The notes: generated from the sequence alone by a model not told the origin. Positions 36,839-49,190 are shown, counted from the first letter of the stretch. The stretch is DNA of 64,000 bases from Monoplex corrugatus (GCA_030674185.1 CM060308.1:29470004-29534003); one strand, 5' to 3'. Made by a program: numbers and translations.

Positions 36839-37214
36839 AGAACTCGTTTGCAATACTTCACATTCAACCATTGGTGTACATGTACTTGAAGTATGACTGG
36901 ACTTGATTATGGGACATGGCAAAATTGCACAAATTGAAAATGTGTGTTTGTTATTGTTGTTTACCCGTACACGTTTCTGTTATTTATTTCTTTGTTTGTT
37001 TTCAGACAGTTTCTATTTCTGTTGGTGTTCTTCTGTTCTTTGTAGTTTTCTGAAAGATGGGTTTTGTTTTTCAGGCACAGAACAGACTGATATTTCCAAG
37101 CCAAAGTATATATCAGATGTGATGAAAACTAATACTTTAAAGAATGTGCAGTTTTATGCCGCATATTGGTAAATGTCGCCATTTCAAGACAAAATTTAAA
37201 TGTTTTGTTTTTTT

Positions 37215-38775
37215 GAACATTGTCAGTACTCTCAATGCTTTACAACATTTGACTGAGGGTTTTTTAGTGTGTTTTATTTTTGTTTTGGTAGTAGGGGGTT
37301 GCATGGAATATTGTCAGTACTCTCAATGCTTTACAACCTTTGATTGTGGTTTTTCTTTTGTGTCTTTCGGTACAAGGGTGTTGCATGGAACATTGTCAGT
37401 ACTGTCAGTGCTTTACAACCTTTGATTGTGGTTTTTCTTTTGTGTCTTTCGGTACAAGGGTGTTGCATGGAACATTGTCAGTACTGTCAGTGCTTTACAA
37501 CCTTTGACTGTGGGCCTTTTTTGTGTGTTTTTCAGTATGAGGGGGTTGCATGGAACATTGTCAGTACTGTCAGTGCTTTACAACATTTGACTGTGGGCCT
37601 TTTTTGTGTGTTTTTCAGTACGAGGGAGTTGCATGGAACATTGTCAGTACTCTCAATGCTTTACAACATTTGACTGAGGGATTTTTAGTGGTTTTTTTTT
37701 TTTTTGGTAGTAGGGGGTTGCATGGAATATTGTCAGTACTCAATGCTTTACAACCTTTGATTGTGGTTTTTCTTTTGTGTCTTTCGGTACAAGGGTGTTG
37801 CATGGAACATTGTCAGTACTGTCAGTGCTTTACAACCTTTGACTGTAGGCCTTTTTTGTGTGTTTTTCAGTACGAGGGGGTTGCATGGAACATTGTCAGT
37901 ACTGTCAGTGCTTTACAACATTTGATTGTGGGCCTTTTTTGTGTGTTTTTCAGTACGAGGGAGTTGCATGGAACATTGTCAGTACTCTCAATGCTTTACA
38001 ACCTTTGACTGTGGGCCTTTTTTGTGTGTTTTTCAGTATGAGGGGTTTGCATGGAGCATTGTCAGTACTCTCAATGCTTAACAACCTTTGACTGGGGGCC
38101 TTTTTTGTGTGTTTTTCAGTACGAGGGGGTTGCATGGAACATTGTCAGTACTGCCAGTGCTTTACAGCTTTTGATTGTGGGCTTTTTTTGGTGTGTTTTT
38201 CAGTACGACGGGGTTGCATGGAACATTGTCAGTACTGTCAGTGCTTTACAACCTTTGACTGTGGGCCTTTTTTGTGTTTTTCAGTACGACGGGGTTGCAT
38301 GGAACATTGTCAGTACTGCCAGTGCTTTACAACTTTTGATTGTGGGCCTCTTTTCTGTGTTTTTCAGTACAAGGGAGTTGCATGGAACATTGTCAGTACT
38401 GTCAGTGCTTTACAACCTTTGACTGTGGGCCTTTTTTTGTGTTTTTCAGTACGACGGGGTTGCATGGAACATTGTCAGTACTGCCAGTGCTTTACAACCT
38501 TTGACTGTGGGCCTTTTTTTGTGTTTTTCAGTACGAGGGGGTTGCATGGAACATTGTCAGTACTGTCAGTGCTTTACAACCTTTGACTGTGGGCCTTTTT
38601 TTGTGTTTTTCAGTACAAGGGGGTTGCATGGAACATTGTCAGTACTGTCAGTGCTTTAATTACAACCTTTGACTGTGGGCCTTTTTTGTGTGTTTTTCAG
38701 TATGAGGGGGTTGCATGGAACATTGTCAGTACTCTCAGTGCTTTACAACCTTTGATTATGGGCTTTTTTTTTTAA
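37215..38775 (+). repeat. Minisatellite, unit about 82 bp, about 18 copies
   Basis: The block TTGCATGGAACATTGTCAGT recurs at 37299, 37381, 37463, 37546, 37629, 37718, 37798, 37880, 37963, 38047, 38130, 38214, 38295, 38378, 38460, 38542, 38624 and 38711 (spacing 80-89, usually 82-84). Each unit holds TGCTTTACAACCTTTGACTG and, in most, a T/G-rich tract ending TTTTTCAG before TACGAGGG. It starts about 380 bp after the FKBP2 stop, in the sense direction. Open frames of 120-160 codons across it reflect the repeat. Confidence 0.97.
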
Positions 38776-38891
38776 TAGTTTATTTTTGGTAGGAGGAGTT
38801 TGCTTGTAGCCTCTGTCCCTTCTCCATGCAAAAACGTTTTTGTCTGAGAAATCAAACAATTACAATATTAGACAAAAGACAGAGGTGGATG

Positions 38892-39539
38892 AATAAAGGC
38901 CAGTGAGATCATCATTCCTCAGAAATGTACAAAAAGAATCTCATTGAATAGGTCACTCAAGTATAGTCAGATGTGGATGCCATCTGTTTACAGAAGAGTT
39001 TCCATGACATCTGTCATTCCAAGCAACATATATTCAACCCGAAAAAATGATTTAAAATATTTTGATGTGCAATAACTAATGGATAAGGCTTTTTATGTCG
39101 AATTTGGCATTAAAGTATTTTGATGTGCAACTATTAATAAACAGGCCTTTTTTCAGATCAAGTTTGGCAAGTAGCAGGATTAAGTCAAATTTACTGCTTA
39201 GTTTAATATATTTGAGGAATCATCATATAAAAACTGTTTTCTGTTGGTGACAAATTGTTAACATGTTTTCATCAAAGCATGTATTCACATTTCTTTTAAT
39301 TTCACAAACGTAACATTGGTTGTTAAAGTTTTTTTCATGGCTCTTGTGTCTTGTGTGAAACCTTTCTAACCTTATGTCTTATATTCAGTGAGAATTACTG
39401 AATATTGTGGACCAGCAAATGTACATCTTCGGCTTCTATGATCTGTCTCTTCACACATCATAACAGCGTGGATCAGTGAATTATTGTTCATTACTGAGGT
39501 TATGTTACACATATGTTTTATTCAGTGCTGTGCAATAAA
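38892..39539 (+). promoter_or_regulatory. Candidate poly(A) signals downstream of FKBP2
   Basis: I saw no AATAAA between the FKBP2 stop (36838) and the 82-bp array. AATAAA occurs at 38892, 39136 and 39534. If one of these is the used site, the array would be part of the FKBP2 3' UTR. Variant signals nearer the stop are not excluded. Confidence 0.25.
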
Positions 39540-39599
39540 TCAAATAGCATTTTAAGTCAGTAAAAATAAAAGAAAATCTGTGATCATTTTTTTTTCAGA

Positions 39600-40150
39600 C
39601 TTATATTAACTCAAATCTGAATCAAAGTGACAGTCACTGTTCAAGCAAATACGAACCAGAAAAACACAAAAATAGAATTAGCACACTCATTTAATGTAAC
39701 AAAACAAGAGAGGCATAAATTTTCAGCCTGTTGGCTTTTTTTAAGTGTATACAAAAGACAAACAAGAATAATGCACAACACTTAGCACAGAAAAAACAAT
39801 AGCCAACTTTCCAGATGTAGCATCCGGCAGGAGAAAATGGCAGATGTGTATGCTTTTGATGAAACTATACATGTCTGCCATTTTTCTCCTGCCAGACACA
39901 TATACATATCTACCATTTTTACAGCTGGATTTTATGTTTGGGAAGTTGTTTGCTTTCTTTTTTTATGCAGAGTGTTGTGCAATTATTCTCTTTTGTCTAT
40001 GTTTGACATAGACCAGTTGGCTGAAAATTTTTGCTCGTCTTGTTTTATTATATTGAATATGGGTTTTGATTCTATGTTTGTGATTTTGGGGTATGTATTT
40101 TGACATTAACTCATTTGCATTTTTCTCTGTATTACTTGAAAAATCGTTTG
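39600..40150. mobile_element. Large foldback element, arms about 250 bp
   Basis: The left arm (about 39610-39865) contains CAGCCTGTTGGCTTTTTTTA and GGCAGGAGAAAATGGCAGAT. The right arm (about 39875-40140) contains their reverse complements (CATTTTTCTCCTGCCAG, then ACCAGTTGGCTGAAAATTTT). The arms nearly touch, with a 14-bp loop around 39860. The inner 27 bp pair almost perfectly; outer parts have diverged. No transposase. A partial copy lies at 6675-6850. Confidence 0.78.
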
Positions 40151-40479
40151 TGATTTATTGATTTTCACTTTGCAAGACTATTTCTTTTGTAGGTCATTGC
40201 TACCACTAATCATTGTTTGTGTCTTGGTTAAATCATATGTCTTTTGGAAAAGTAATTTGCATATAGTGATGTCATGATGCGTAACTAATGTCAGGCAGTT
40301 GCTGTACCATCAGTCAGTCAGTATACTTCTCCCTATTTCACTTTTCCTACCAAAGAAAATGGACAAATTTGTCTCTTAAAATGCTGTGAGTTAAATAATG
40401 ATTGGTGAGGGGTGATACAATTTGTATTTCATTATGTCCAGAATTATAGTGATGTTAGTCGTAAGCCTCCATCAGTCAG

Positions 40480-41735
40480 CTTTGACTGTGGATGATGAGC
40501 CATAGTGTCGAGTTGAGTTGATGCCTCTGGAGCAACATGGGCTGTAGCTGATAAGGCCAGTACAGTCTCTGCGACATTGGATGCACGTATGGCTGCTGGC
40601 CGTAGGATTAATTAATATTTTCCTCCCTATTAGACTTTTCCCAACAAAGAAAATGGACATAGGCCTGCCTGTCTTGTAAAGTGCTGTGAGTTACACAATG
40701 ATTGGGTTTGGTAGTGACATTAGTTTATCAGGAAAAGGGGGCAGGACGGCTTTCTCACATGCTGCGGACATTGTGTGAAAGTGTGTGTTCATATGCATGT
40801 ATGTGTGCACTTCCCAGTGATGGACTTTGGTATCACTGTGGGTTCAACTGCTGGGCCCAGAGTGACTTTATTGTTGTACAACAGCAGTTTCACTCTTATC
40901 TCTTTCATGTGCATGTTCTTATAGCTGCAGTCCAGATGATTGTTGGTCTTCTTCATTATTAAGGTTATGTGCACTCACTTATGTTAGAACAAATTGCTCT
41001 TATGTGTTGTGTTGTTTGTGTTTTCTACTCATCTCCTGTGCTACACAGTCAGAATGTAAAGCTTTTTCAAGGGATGCAAATCTTTATTATTTCTGCCAAA
41101 GCTTTGTCCATAATGACCAGGCCAGTTTCATTAGCAATGGAAAGCCTGACAAATTGTTTTATCATTAGTACAAGCTGCTGCTGTGAAAAAGTGCACGGAA
41201 AGGCAGTCACGACATGAACAAGATTTTGCAGTTGGTGGTAAATTGAAACTTTCCTTACAATAGAAACTTGACAGACAGCATCTCCTTGGACAAGAAATTA
41301 TGAAGCTTGTACAATTGGCTGACCAGCTGTGATGATGGAACTAGTAAATAGAGAGAAATTAGCCAGTCAGAATATGCAGACATAAGTGAACCATTCACAC
41401 ACAAAAAATGTGGACGGTAATCATTTGTTAAAGGTGGACAACAATCTTCTGTAAAGGTCTTTCTGCATACAGCCTTTTCACAATGTAGGCCTATAGGTTT
41501 ATCTCCATTTGTCTTTTTAAGAAGCACTGGATTGTTTTTCATTTTGTGTTTTTTTGTGAAAGTGAAACAGCTACATTTAAGTGATAGTGCCATAATGATG
41601 CACTGCCTGGGGGGACCTGAATTTCACACATCAGGTTTCTTTTAAAGTGACAATATTATGAAGACATGTATTTGATAGTCTCTAAGCTGTATTTGTTCCA
41701 GTAAATTTAAAAAAAATTGTTTTCAGTGTTTTAAT
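40480..41735. other. No gene identified
   Basis: AT-rich sequence with short frames of no recognisable content. Block AAAGAAAATGGACA at about 40354 and 40636, each near GTGCTGTGAGTTA, shows a diverged direct duplication of about 280 bp spacing. Confidence 0.4.
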
Positions 41736-41737
41736 TT

Positions 41738-42065
41738 TTCTCAGATGCATGCATGCACATTGTTTGGAGCACACTGTCCAGGCAGTATGTTGCTACACAG
41801 TCTGCATACTCCTCCTTTGTTAGTGTGCATGGTGAGTGTTTTCATGTTGCCATAAGCCACCGGACTCAAAACATGACTCATAACATCTTAAATGTGCACA
41901 TTTATGTTCTGCATGCACATGTTAATAGAGGGGGTTTAGGCCCTGACAAGTCAGAACACATGTTGACCTTGGAAAAATCTCCACCCTTTACCCATCAGGC
42001 GGGAGGTACCCAGACCTTCCAATGGGAAGTCTGACCTGCTACCCCTTGACTACTGTGCCCATTTG
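41738..42065 (-). mobile_element. tRNA-derived SINE (family S2), minus strand
   Basis: Blocks GGCAGTATGTTGCTACACAG, GCCATAAGCCACCGGACTCA and CTCCACCCTTTACCCATCAG match 30390-30730. The minus-strand head has GGGCACAGTAGTCAAGGGGT (A-box-like). The B-box region is diverged. Confidence 0.72.
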
Positions 42066-42210
42066 TTTGGTCAGTGATCATGAGTGTTTATTAGATCTTA
42101 CAATATGCTGCATGATTTGTGCCCAGTCAGTATGATGGTAGTGTTCATTGAGTTGGATGCTAAACTGTGTGTGCGTGTAAGATCTGTGTTTGTGCTTATG
42201 ATCTTCTCGA

Positions 42211-42276
42211 GATCTGACCATTGTTTATGCACAAACTTACGGTATCTGACCATTGTTTATGCACAAACTTACGGTA
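42211..42276. repeat. 33-bp tandem duplication
   Basis: Two copies of ATCTGACCATTGTTTATGCA followed by CAAACTTACGGT. Confidence 0.9.
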
Positions 42277-42279
42277 TCT

Positions 42280-44560
42280 TTCTGACATGCTTATGATGGT
42301 TTTTCATCACAGGATGTACATGGTGCATCACACGCATTATCATCTGTGCTTTATAATGTCTTCTTGAACAAATAGATTACAAAACTGACAGTTGATGTGA
42401 CAGTATTAATCAGATCAAATCTGTATTTTATTCAAATATGAAGTTATGAGATCTAGAGATCTGATGTTAAAAGCATTTGATATTTGTCTGCCAGTAATGT
42501 TGACAATATTTCTTTGTCTTGGCACCTTATGTATCCATTATTGTGACAGTTTTGATGGATTGAAATGAACCTTTGTTTTACAGTCATGCTGTATGATCCA
42601 TTAAAACTTGTCATTTCAAGATGGCTTTGAGATTATTTCAGACATGGCATCTCTTGAAATATATAAATATAACTGGTATGGCTGTTTATAGCATTTCAGT
42701 GATAAATCACGAGTTCTTTCACTTGTGTTACTAGTCTTGCCATTCAAAATATGATTAATTGTGTGTAAAATATCATGTCTCTTACTGTATGCTGAGATGG
42801 CCATTTATTGTTTATGTGTGTTACAAGTTCTTTTATGTATAGCGTGACTAGTTAGGGCATTGCCAGCACAGTGTATTTGTTAGACATTTGTTTTAAATGT
42901 TGTTCTTACCAATGGCACTTATATAGTTGACATGTGACATATTTTATTTTTATTTTGTGTAACAAAGCTTATACAGTGTTAGGCGTCACTTCCAATGGGT
43001 TTTATTTGTCGTAGATATCAAAGGTTTTCTGCTAAGACCTTCTCAACGCAAAGGGATTATGTGTGGGTATAGGAGTTTTGCCATGATCATGTTGTATTTT
43101 ACCCATCACTTGGCATCAGCAGTGCCAGTGCTTATGGAATTTATACTAAGCACGCAGATGCCATCTTGAGAAACCGATACTGCCAGATCAGTATATCTGT
43201 CTTCTTTGCTTCTTTTGTGATATGCCACTATTTTCCTTGTAGCTAGTTCAGAAAAGTGGTTTTGACATAGTTCTTTTTAGTGCTTTTGCCAAAGTCATTA
43301 TGGAAGTTAGATATTGGTGTAAAAGTAGTTTTTACAAAATTCTCCGCCAGAAGTTTAGACTCGGCTGCAGATTGTACTACTCCCATTTGTATCTGTTAAT
43401 GTTTCAGACAAAGATTTTCTCATTGGTTCTACATCAGGATTTGTATTTGAGCAGCATTTTTTGGTTTTTGTTTTCTTATAGATTTTCTATACTCTTGTCT
43501 GTTTTGTTTGTGGACTTTTGCAGTCTTAACATTGTTTTTTCAAAATATTTTTTTCTTTCTTTCTTTTTTTCTGGAAGGACCAGTAAACTATTTTGTTGTA
43601 CTCTGATGCAGGTAGAAATTATGTGGAAGTTCTCTTATTCATTCACCAAACTTTTCTAGTTACTGTTATTTGTAGAGTATTTCAAGGTCGAGATACAATA
43701 TTTTAATCCTAATACAGTCCATTGTAAGTGCATCCTTGATGGCAGGGTATATTTCACTTGCTGTGTCCACTTCACTCTCAGAAAGTGCTTGGAGTATAAC
43801 CCTGATATTTTGCCCACTGACTTGATATTTTAGAGCGCTTCCGAGTAGTCTCAAAGTGTTTATCACATTATCTCTCTTCAAAAGGGATTAATAAACATCA
43901 TGTATCACTCTAGAAAATTTGGGGATACAGGTGTATATAATGCACTTCCAGCCAGGAAAATTTCCTGGCTGGGGCAGCAAAGGGGGAAAATAATAAAATG
44001 GTTTCTGTGTGATGAAGCTTTATAGATGAGTAAGTTTTTTTCCCTCCATTTACACAGGTGGTGCAGATTCAAACTTTTCTTGAAAAAAATGGAGGTAACA
44101 GAACCAATCAGCTGAATAGTATTATGAAGTGTTTCCCCCCTTACTGTGAATTGGGGGGGGGGGGGGGGCTGCATGTGAATGAGGGGATGGGGGGACAGAG
44201 AGAGAGTGTGTGTGTATGTGATTTCTCTTAATTGTTCAAAAACATGAGAGAAGTCAGATAGATCTTCCTTTCCAAGGGTGACGAATATGCACTATGTGTG
44301 CTTTTTTTTCCCCATCTAGCTCTTTCCCATGGGGATCTACAACAAAAATTAATGAGCTAATCTAAATGACAGAATGTTTTCTGAGAGAAATCTTTTAAGT
44401 ATTATTCTGTGTGACTCTCACAGTCTCCAAATATAGGTTGACATCGTTTCATCTTCCTGCGCTTTCCATAACAAGATAGGTTTTACTAAAAGGCTTGGAA
44501 AATTTAAGAATATTGAGTTTAGATAACAGTGGCTTGCTTTCTTAACTTCACTTTTTCATT
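42280..44560. other. No gene identified
   Basis: AT-rich, low-copy-looking sequence. A frame of 119 codons at 43300-43659 is Phe/Leu/Ser rich from T-rich DNA and has no motif or splice support. A small inverted repeat (TCCATTTACAC / AAAATGGAGG) and a run of about 17 Gs lie at 44040-44170. Confidence 0.45.
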
Positions 44561-44569
44561 TTTTCCTGC

Positions 44570-45780
44570 TGCTTGTATTGTCAGGCATCATGGAAGATAA
44601 AACTCTGTCTACTGCCAGGTGGAGGCTTTGGAAAGGTTCACATTTCTGTCTTGAAGGGTCTCTGCCACTATGTCACTCCAGCTTCACCTGGGTCGTCCTC
44701 TGATTCTGCTGCCCAAGCATTTGGTGTTGTAGGCATGTTGAGTTGCAGGCATTTGAATGATGCGCGAAGACAACTTGATCTGCTGTTTTCCTATTGTAGG
44801 ACCATCTCTCTTATTGCTTCATTTTTTATCTTACCTATTCATGTCTTGTTGTCAGCTCTCCTTAAGCATTTCATCTAATAAGTGAGTATCTTTCTTTATA
44901 GAGCTTTTTTCAGGGACCAAGTCTGGCACTGGTACTATGTAAGCATAGGAAGGAAGATAGTATCAATAAGCTTTGCTTTTGTGCTCATTGGGATTTTGAG
45001 GTGCCTCAGAAGAGGAGCTAGTTGATAGCTGACTGCATTTGCTTTCTGGCAGTGTGCCTATCTTCCATTTTCTGTGAAAGTGTCCAAGCACTTAAATTCT
45101 GTTATCTGCTTAAGCTGATTATGGTTGATATTCATGTCCAGTTTTTCTGGTATTCTGGTTCTATTTCTGTCTTAGTGATGTTGATACACATCCCGTAGTT
45201 CTCGAAGCTAGCGAGAGTTGGTTAACATGTTCTTGAAGCTGAGGCTTGTCCTTGTTCAGCATGGCTTTGTTATCAGCGAATAATAGCTCATTCACTGCTT
45301 CTTCATCTGGGTTGGATTGCCTGGTGAGGCAGTTCATATGTAGGTACATATGATAAAGAGCAGGGGTTAGCACACAGCCTTGTCTTACCCCGGAGGTTAC
45401 TGGGAATCAATTGGTTATTCCACTTGGGGTGCGCACATTGCACTTGCCAGTGCCATATAATGATATATGGATCTCACATTATCTAGGAGTTGACCTTTGA
45501 TGCCATACAACTCCAAGATTTGCCATATTTTCTCTTAGTCTACTTGGTCGAAGTTTTTTTCCAGGTTGATAAATACGAGATGGGAGTGTTCTGTTGTAGC
45601 CTACTCTGTAGCCCTTTCACTTTTAAGTATCAGAGTGCAAAGACTGCATCTGTAGACTCTCCCTTTTCTAAATCCAAACTGGGAATTGCTGAAAAAAGGC
45701 TCTGCCCTCGATCTGATGCCTGTTTCAGTATCTTCACAACAGATCGGTTCTGGTTGACAAATTAATTCCAATCAATATAT
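44570..45780 (-). mobile_element. Decayed non-LTR retrotransposon
   Basis: In minus-strand order: 45373-45161 reads MLTPALYHMYLHMNCLTRQS and NELLFADNKAMLNKDKPQLQ (RT palm, FADD changed to FADN), then HVNQLSLASR. Further down, 44780-44570 reads as a C-terminal GRPR-type block in broken frames. The FADN change and frameshifts mean the copy is dead. Confidence 0.8.
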
Positions 45781-45965
45781 GGTGTATACTCAGAGATGTG
45801 CGTGACTGTAAAGTTGAAACAAAAATATTAGGTTTTCTCAATAGTTTAGGGATAAATCATTAACAAATTCAAACTACAACTTCCATATTGGAAACTTGTG
45901 AATGCACTGATGAAATGGGCAAGACCCATTGACTAAGAACAGTTTGGGCCAAAGCCACTTGAAAT

Positions 45966-46075
45966 GTCTGTTTACAGACAAATTTTAGTCAAAGATGATC
46001 AAAATATTTGGCCCTCGAAAGTCTGTTTACAGACAAATTTTAGTCAAAGATGATCAAAATATTTGGCCCTCGAAC
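45966..46075. repeat. 55-bp tandem duplication
   Basis: Two copies of GTCTGTTTACAGACAAATTT ... GATGATCAAAATATTTGGCC. GTCTGTTTACAGAC is itself a near-perfect dyad. Confidence 0.92.
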
Positions 46076-46689
46076 AAAGGCCTTCACTGCAGTGTGGATT
46101 AAATATTTGGCCCAAAGAGACCTTCATTATACTATAGTTTGATAAAAAGCTTTCACTTGAATGTGATAAAAAGAACCTTGGCCCAAACAAATAAGCCTTC
46201 ACACAGTAGTTTAACGCATCATTCATAAAGGTGTCATAAAAGAGTAGTTTCATGTATGGCTTGACCATCCTAATTTAGGCTTTACCATCCTAATTTACTG
46301 CATTTGAAACTTATAGTTTTATTACTAACAGTAATTTGGAAGGGAGACAGGTGCCACAAAATTTGCACTAAACCTACAGGAGGGATTAGGATTAAGATCA
46401 AACAGGCAGTCCATCTAAAAGAGGGGCAACTTTGATTTCAAACCCATGAAGGATCCTACCTAGCTTTGTGTGTAAATGTCCCTATGCCTCTGAAGGTGGT
46501 CCTTGAACCAGAGGCTTGGAGGCAAATAATCCAAATAACAAAGCCATTCCCACTGAGACCATTTCATACATGTCAGTGAAAATACAGTTGTACTAGTGAA
46601 GGCAGTGGGAAGATCATTACACACAATGTTTCAAAAAAGTCCCTGTGCTGGTCAAGCATACAGTCCAACTTAAAAACAACGAAATGAGC

Positions 46690-46860
46690 AGAAGCAGAAC
46701 CCGAGGTTGGAGGATGTATTTCCGTGCAGCACTTGTGGAAGAACATGTGCCTCCAGGATTGGTCTGGTATCCTATGTGAAGACCCATACCAGGTGATAAA
46801 GGACCAGTATGCCTACTCATCCTTTGGATCAATGGGAGACCCCATCACAAACAGTAATTT
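46690..46860 (+). mobile_element. LINE 3'-end fragment, related to 11350-11500
   Basis: Translates with breaks to a C-terminal end ending CLQDWSGILCEDPYQ / AYSSFGSMGDPITN. The block CAGGATTGGTCTGGTATCC and TGCCTACTCATCCTTTGGAT match CAGGATTGGTTTTGTATCCC and TGCCTACTCATTCCCAAGAT in the 11.4-kb copy. Confidence 0.6.
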
Positions 46861-47214
46861 GATGTTTAGAAGTTTTGTTAACCAAGGCCCAGTTTTTGTT
46901 GCTTTACTGACTCAAGCATTGTTTGACTTATGAAGAGATCAGCAACATGTTTTCATTTTCTGTGGGGTGAATCATTTTGTTTTTTGACATATTGATTTAC
47001 ATAGAATATTTTTTGTTTGTGTATTTATGTGTAAGCAGTACACAAGTCTAGATGTACAACAGTATGTTTTTCCAGTATTGTTCAGTGTTCTTTTAGGAAT
47101 GATGATCAGTGGTCTTTCAGAAAGGGTGATGTTGTTATATGTTTTTTGGTGTTCCTTCAGAAAATTAAATACTGACACAGAAACAGAATCAAGTGTGTGT
47201 TGTAGTGCATGATT

Positions 47215-47775
47215 ATGTGCTGCTCGTCTTGTCCTCGGAAAGAAAAAGTTTGATCGTATCAGTCCTCTCTTTCGCTCTCTTCACTGGTTGCCTGTTTTAA
47301 AAAGAACTGAACATAAGCTGGATACCTTGTGTTAGTAATCTATTTACCAGTCTGCTCCATCAATCTTTGCGACATCAATATTTATATACCAACTCACACC
47401 TTGCGCTCAGCTTCAAATACTCTTTCCCTTCAGGTCCCTAGATTTAAACTGTCAACTGTTGGCCAGCATTCTTTCACTTGTCTCAGGACCATCAGCCTGG
47501 AGTAGACTTCACTCAGCCTTTGCCCAATGCCTACCCTTTCTGTTTTTTAATCCAGTTTAAAAACCCACCTCTTTTCCCAACAATGAATTCTACAACTACT
47601 TCTTTCCCTCAGTTTATGTACTTTAAAAAAAAAAAATTAAATGTTGTAAGGTAGGGGCCTAGTCTTTTTCGGTTGCATGAGTATGCCTGGTGCGTGATTT
47701 TGCTTTGATTTGAATTGTCAAGATTTGGCGCTGTATAAATACTATCATCATCATCATCATCTTCATCATCATCAT
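47215..47775 (+). mobile_element. LINE 3' end with (CAT)n tail
   Basis: Near the 5' side, RLVLGRKKFDRISPLFRSLH followed by WLPVLKRTEHKLD matches the C-terminal tail of CR1/L2-like polyproteins. After stops, the DNA runs through TTTGGCGCTGTATAAATACT into a CATCATCAT repeat at 47742-47775, the usual 3' end of such LINEs. Confidence 0.82.
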
Positions 47776-47969
47776 TTACCTAAAAAAAAGGTTGCAAAAA
47801 TAGATGCAACGGAAAATGATGGCATGACAGCAAACACAAAATTTAGCGACCACACAAGACATTCCCCCATTGTGTGGCAAAACAGTTCAGCTGATTAAAC
47901 TCGACTTAGTACATTTGATGTTTATGTTGACAGTGATATCTACACAAGGAATTCAGAAATGGAATTATT

Positions 47970-48360
47970 ATTATTTAAAGCCCAGCCGGCTGCACAGAGC
48001 CATATCAGGACTGTAACCATCTTGAAACACACACGAAACCTCGTTGACCCTGGGGAAAAAAGCCTGGAAAAGAAAATTAAGAACCAGTCCATATTCACTA
48101 CGTTCGCTTGCATAATCCAGAGATATACCCATGCCATTGACCATTCCACCCAATTTATAACCAGGGGTTAAAAAACATGTAAAAGCAGGACAAGCCTGAA
48201 TACTAAACATAACTTAGGACACTAGTCAAAGACATAAATAAAAAACTAGCCCAAATTATTTAAAATTGCTTCTGCACATTACAGTTCCTTAGAGCCAAAA
48301 ATACATTAATACATGTACACTATTATCAATCCTGATAGAAAAAAACTGAAATTTGTTCAA
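47970..48360 (+). mobile_element. Dispersed repeat family D1, copy with head and body
   Basis: The head TTTAAAGCCCAGCCGGCTGC is at 47979, the body ATTTAAAATTGCTTCTGCAC (48257) and TTAGAGCCAAAAATACATTA (48290) at the right. This order links the head segments at 19005 and 32532 to the bodies at 1, 20860, 32023 and 35640. Confidence 0.68.
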
Positions 48361-48481
48361 GAGGAGCTGCTCACACTTGCATCATTAGTCCATCACTGCC
48401 CAAATCTGACAAAACTTAGACCGACCTACCAGACTCCTTCAACCTGCACAAAACCCTATGCACTGAAATGTTACCCATTGC

Positions 48482-48558
48482 TGACAGGATCTGAACCAGT
48501 GCAAGATGACCCCAAGGAATTTCTAATCCATAGTCTTAACCACTTGGTCACAGGAATA
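48482..48558 (-). mobile_element. tRNA-Ser(AGA)-like sequence, pseudogene or SINE head
   Basis: The minus strand reads GTGACCAAGTGGTTAAGACT, then ATGGATTAGAAATTCC (anticodon loop TTAGAAA, anticodon AGA), TTGGGGTC, and CTGGTTCAGATCCTG (T arm). This is the order and spacing of a long-variable-arm tRNA-Ser. The acceptor stem and the second anticodon strand are mismatched, and it is flanked by SINE-like sequence on the 3' side (48380-48480). Confidence 0.6.
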
Positions 48559-48914
48559 TCAAGATAGAATTGTCAAGGACAATTACATTTCTAGATCACC
48601 TGATTTGCATTCATACAGAGAAAAGTGTCAAGGATTATCACACTTTTAGATCAGCTGGTTTGCAGGTAACTGGATAAAAACTGTGCTGGAAAAGTAACAG
48701 AGTATGCTCAGTAAATGAATTACAGCTGGTATACAATCCATGATAGAGATTAAGTTGTTTGCAGTTTTTTTTCCAGCTTGCTGCCAGTTTACATATGGCA
48801 AGACAAGATGTGTTAATAGTTGTTGCTTACTTGAACATACAGAAAACTGTCAGGAAAATTATCAAACAGTGCCAGTAACTGAAGGAAAGATGTCTGATCA
48901 GAATTCAAACCTAT

Positions 48915-49190
48915 ACCAGTCATTCTGGTGAAATGGTAAATGCAACAGACTGCAGATTGTAAAGTTATGGATTCAAATCCCCACCCTCCCAAAAATTATT
49001 GAGATATTTTTGGTTCTGACCGGTTCCTACCCAGGCTTGCTAGGAAAACAAACCACACAGTCAAATCTCATCCTTTTTAGAAATTCATCATTGAGCATGT
49101 TGTTCAAATTCATATGGAGTTACACCATGTCTTATCTTTCGGATATGGTTATCACCAAGACACATGTAAGTTAACATAGAGTACAGCCCT
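48915..49190 (+). mobile_element. tRNA-derived SINE
   Basis: A head with GTGAAATGGTAAATGCAACA (A-box-like) and TTATGGATTCAAATCCCCA (B-box-like) at about 48927-48984 is followed by a body with GTTCTGACCGGTTCCTACCC. Diverged. Confidence 0.5.

Noticed and set aside
37144..38586. Overlapping ORFs of 90-159 codons with repeated MEHCQYCQCFTTFDCG-type motifs
   Set aside because: All three plus frames are open across the minisatellite because the unit lacks stops; unit length is not a steady multiple of three, so frames interchange.
43300..43659. 119-codon Phe/Ser/Leu-rich ORF as a membrane protein
   Set aside because: T-rich DNA gives hydrophobic codons by chance; no start context, splice sites or family resemblance.
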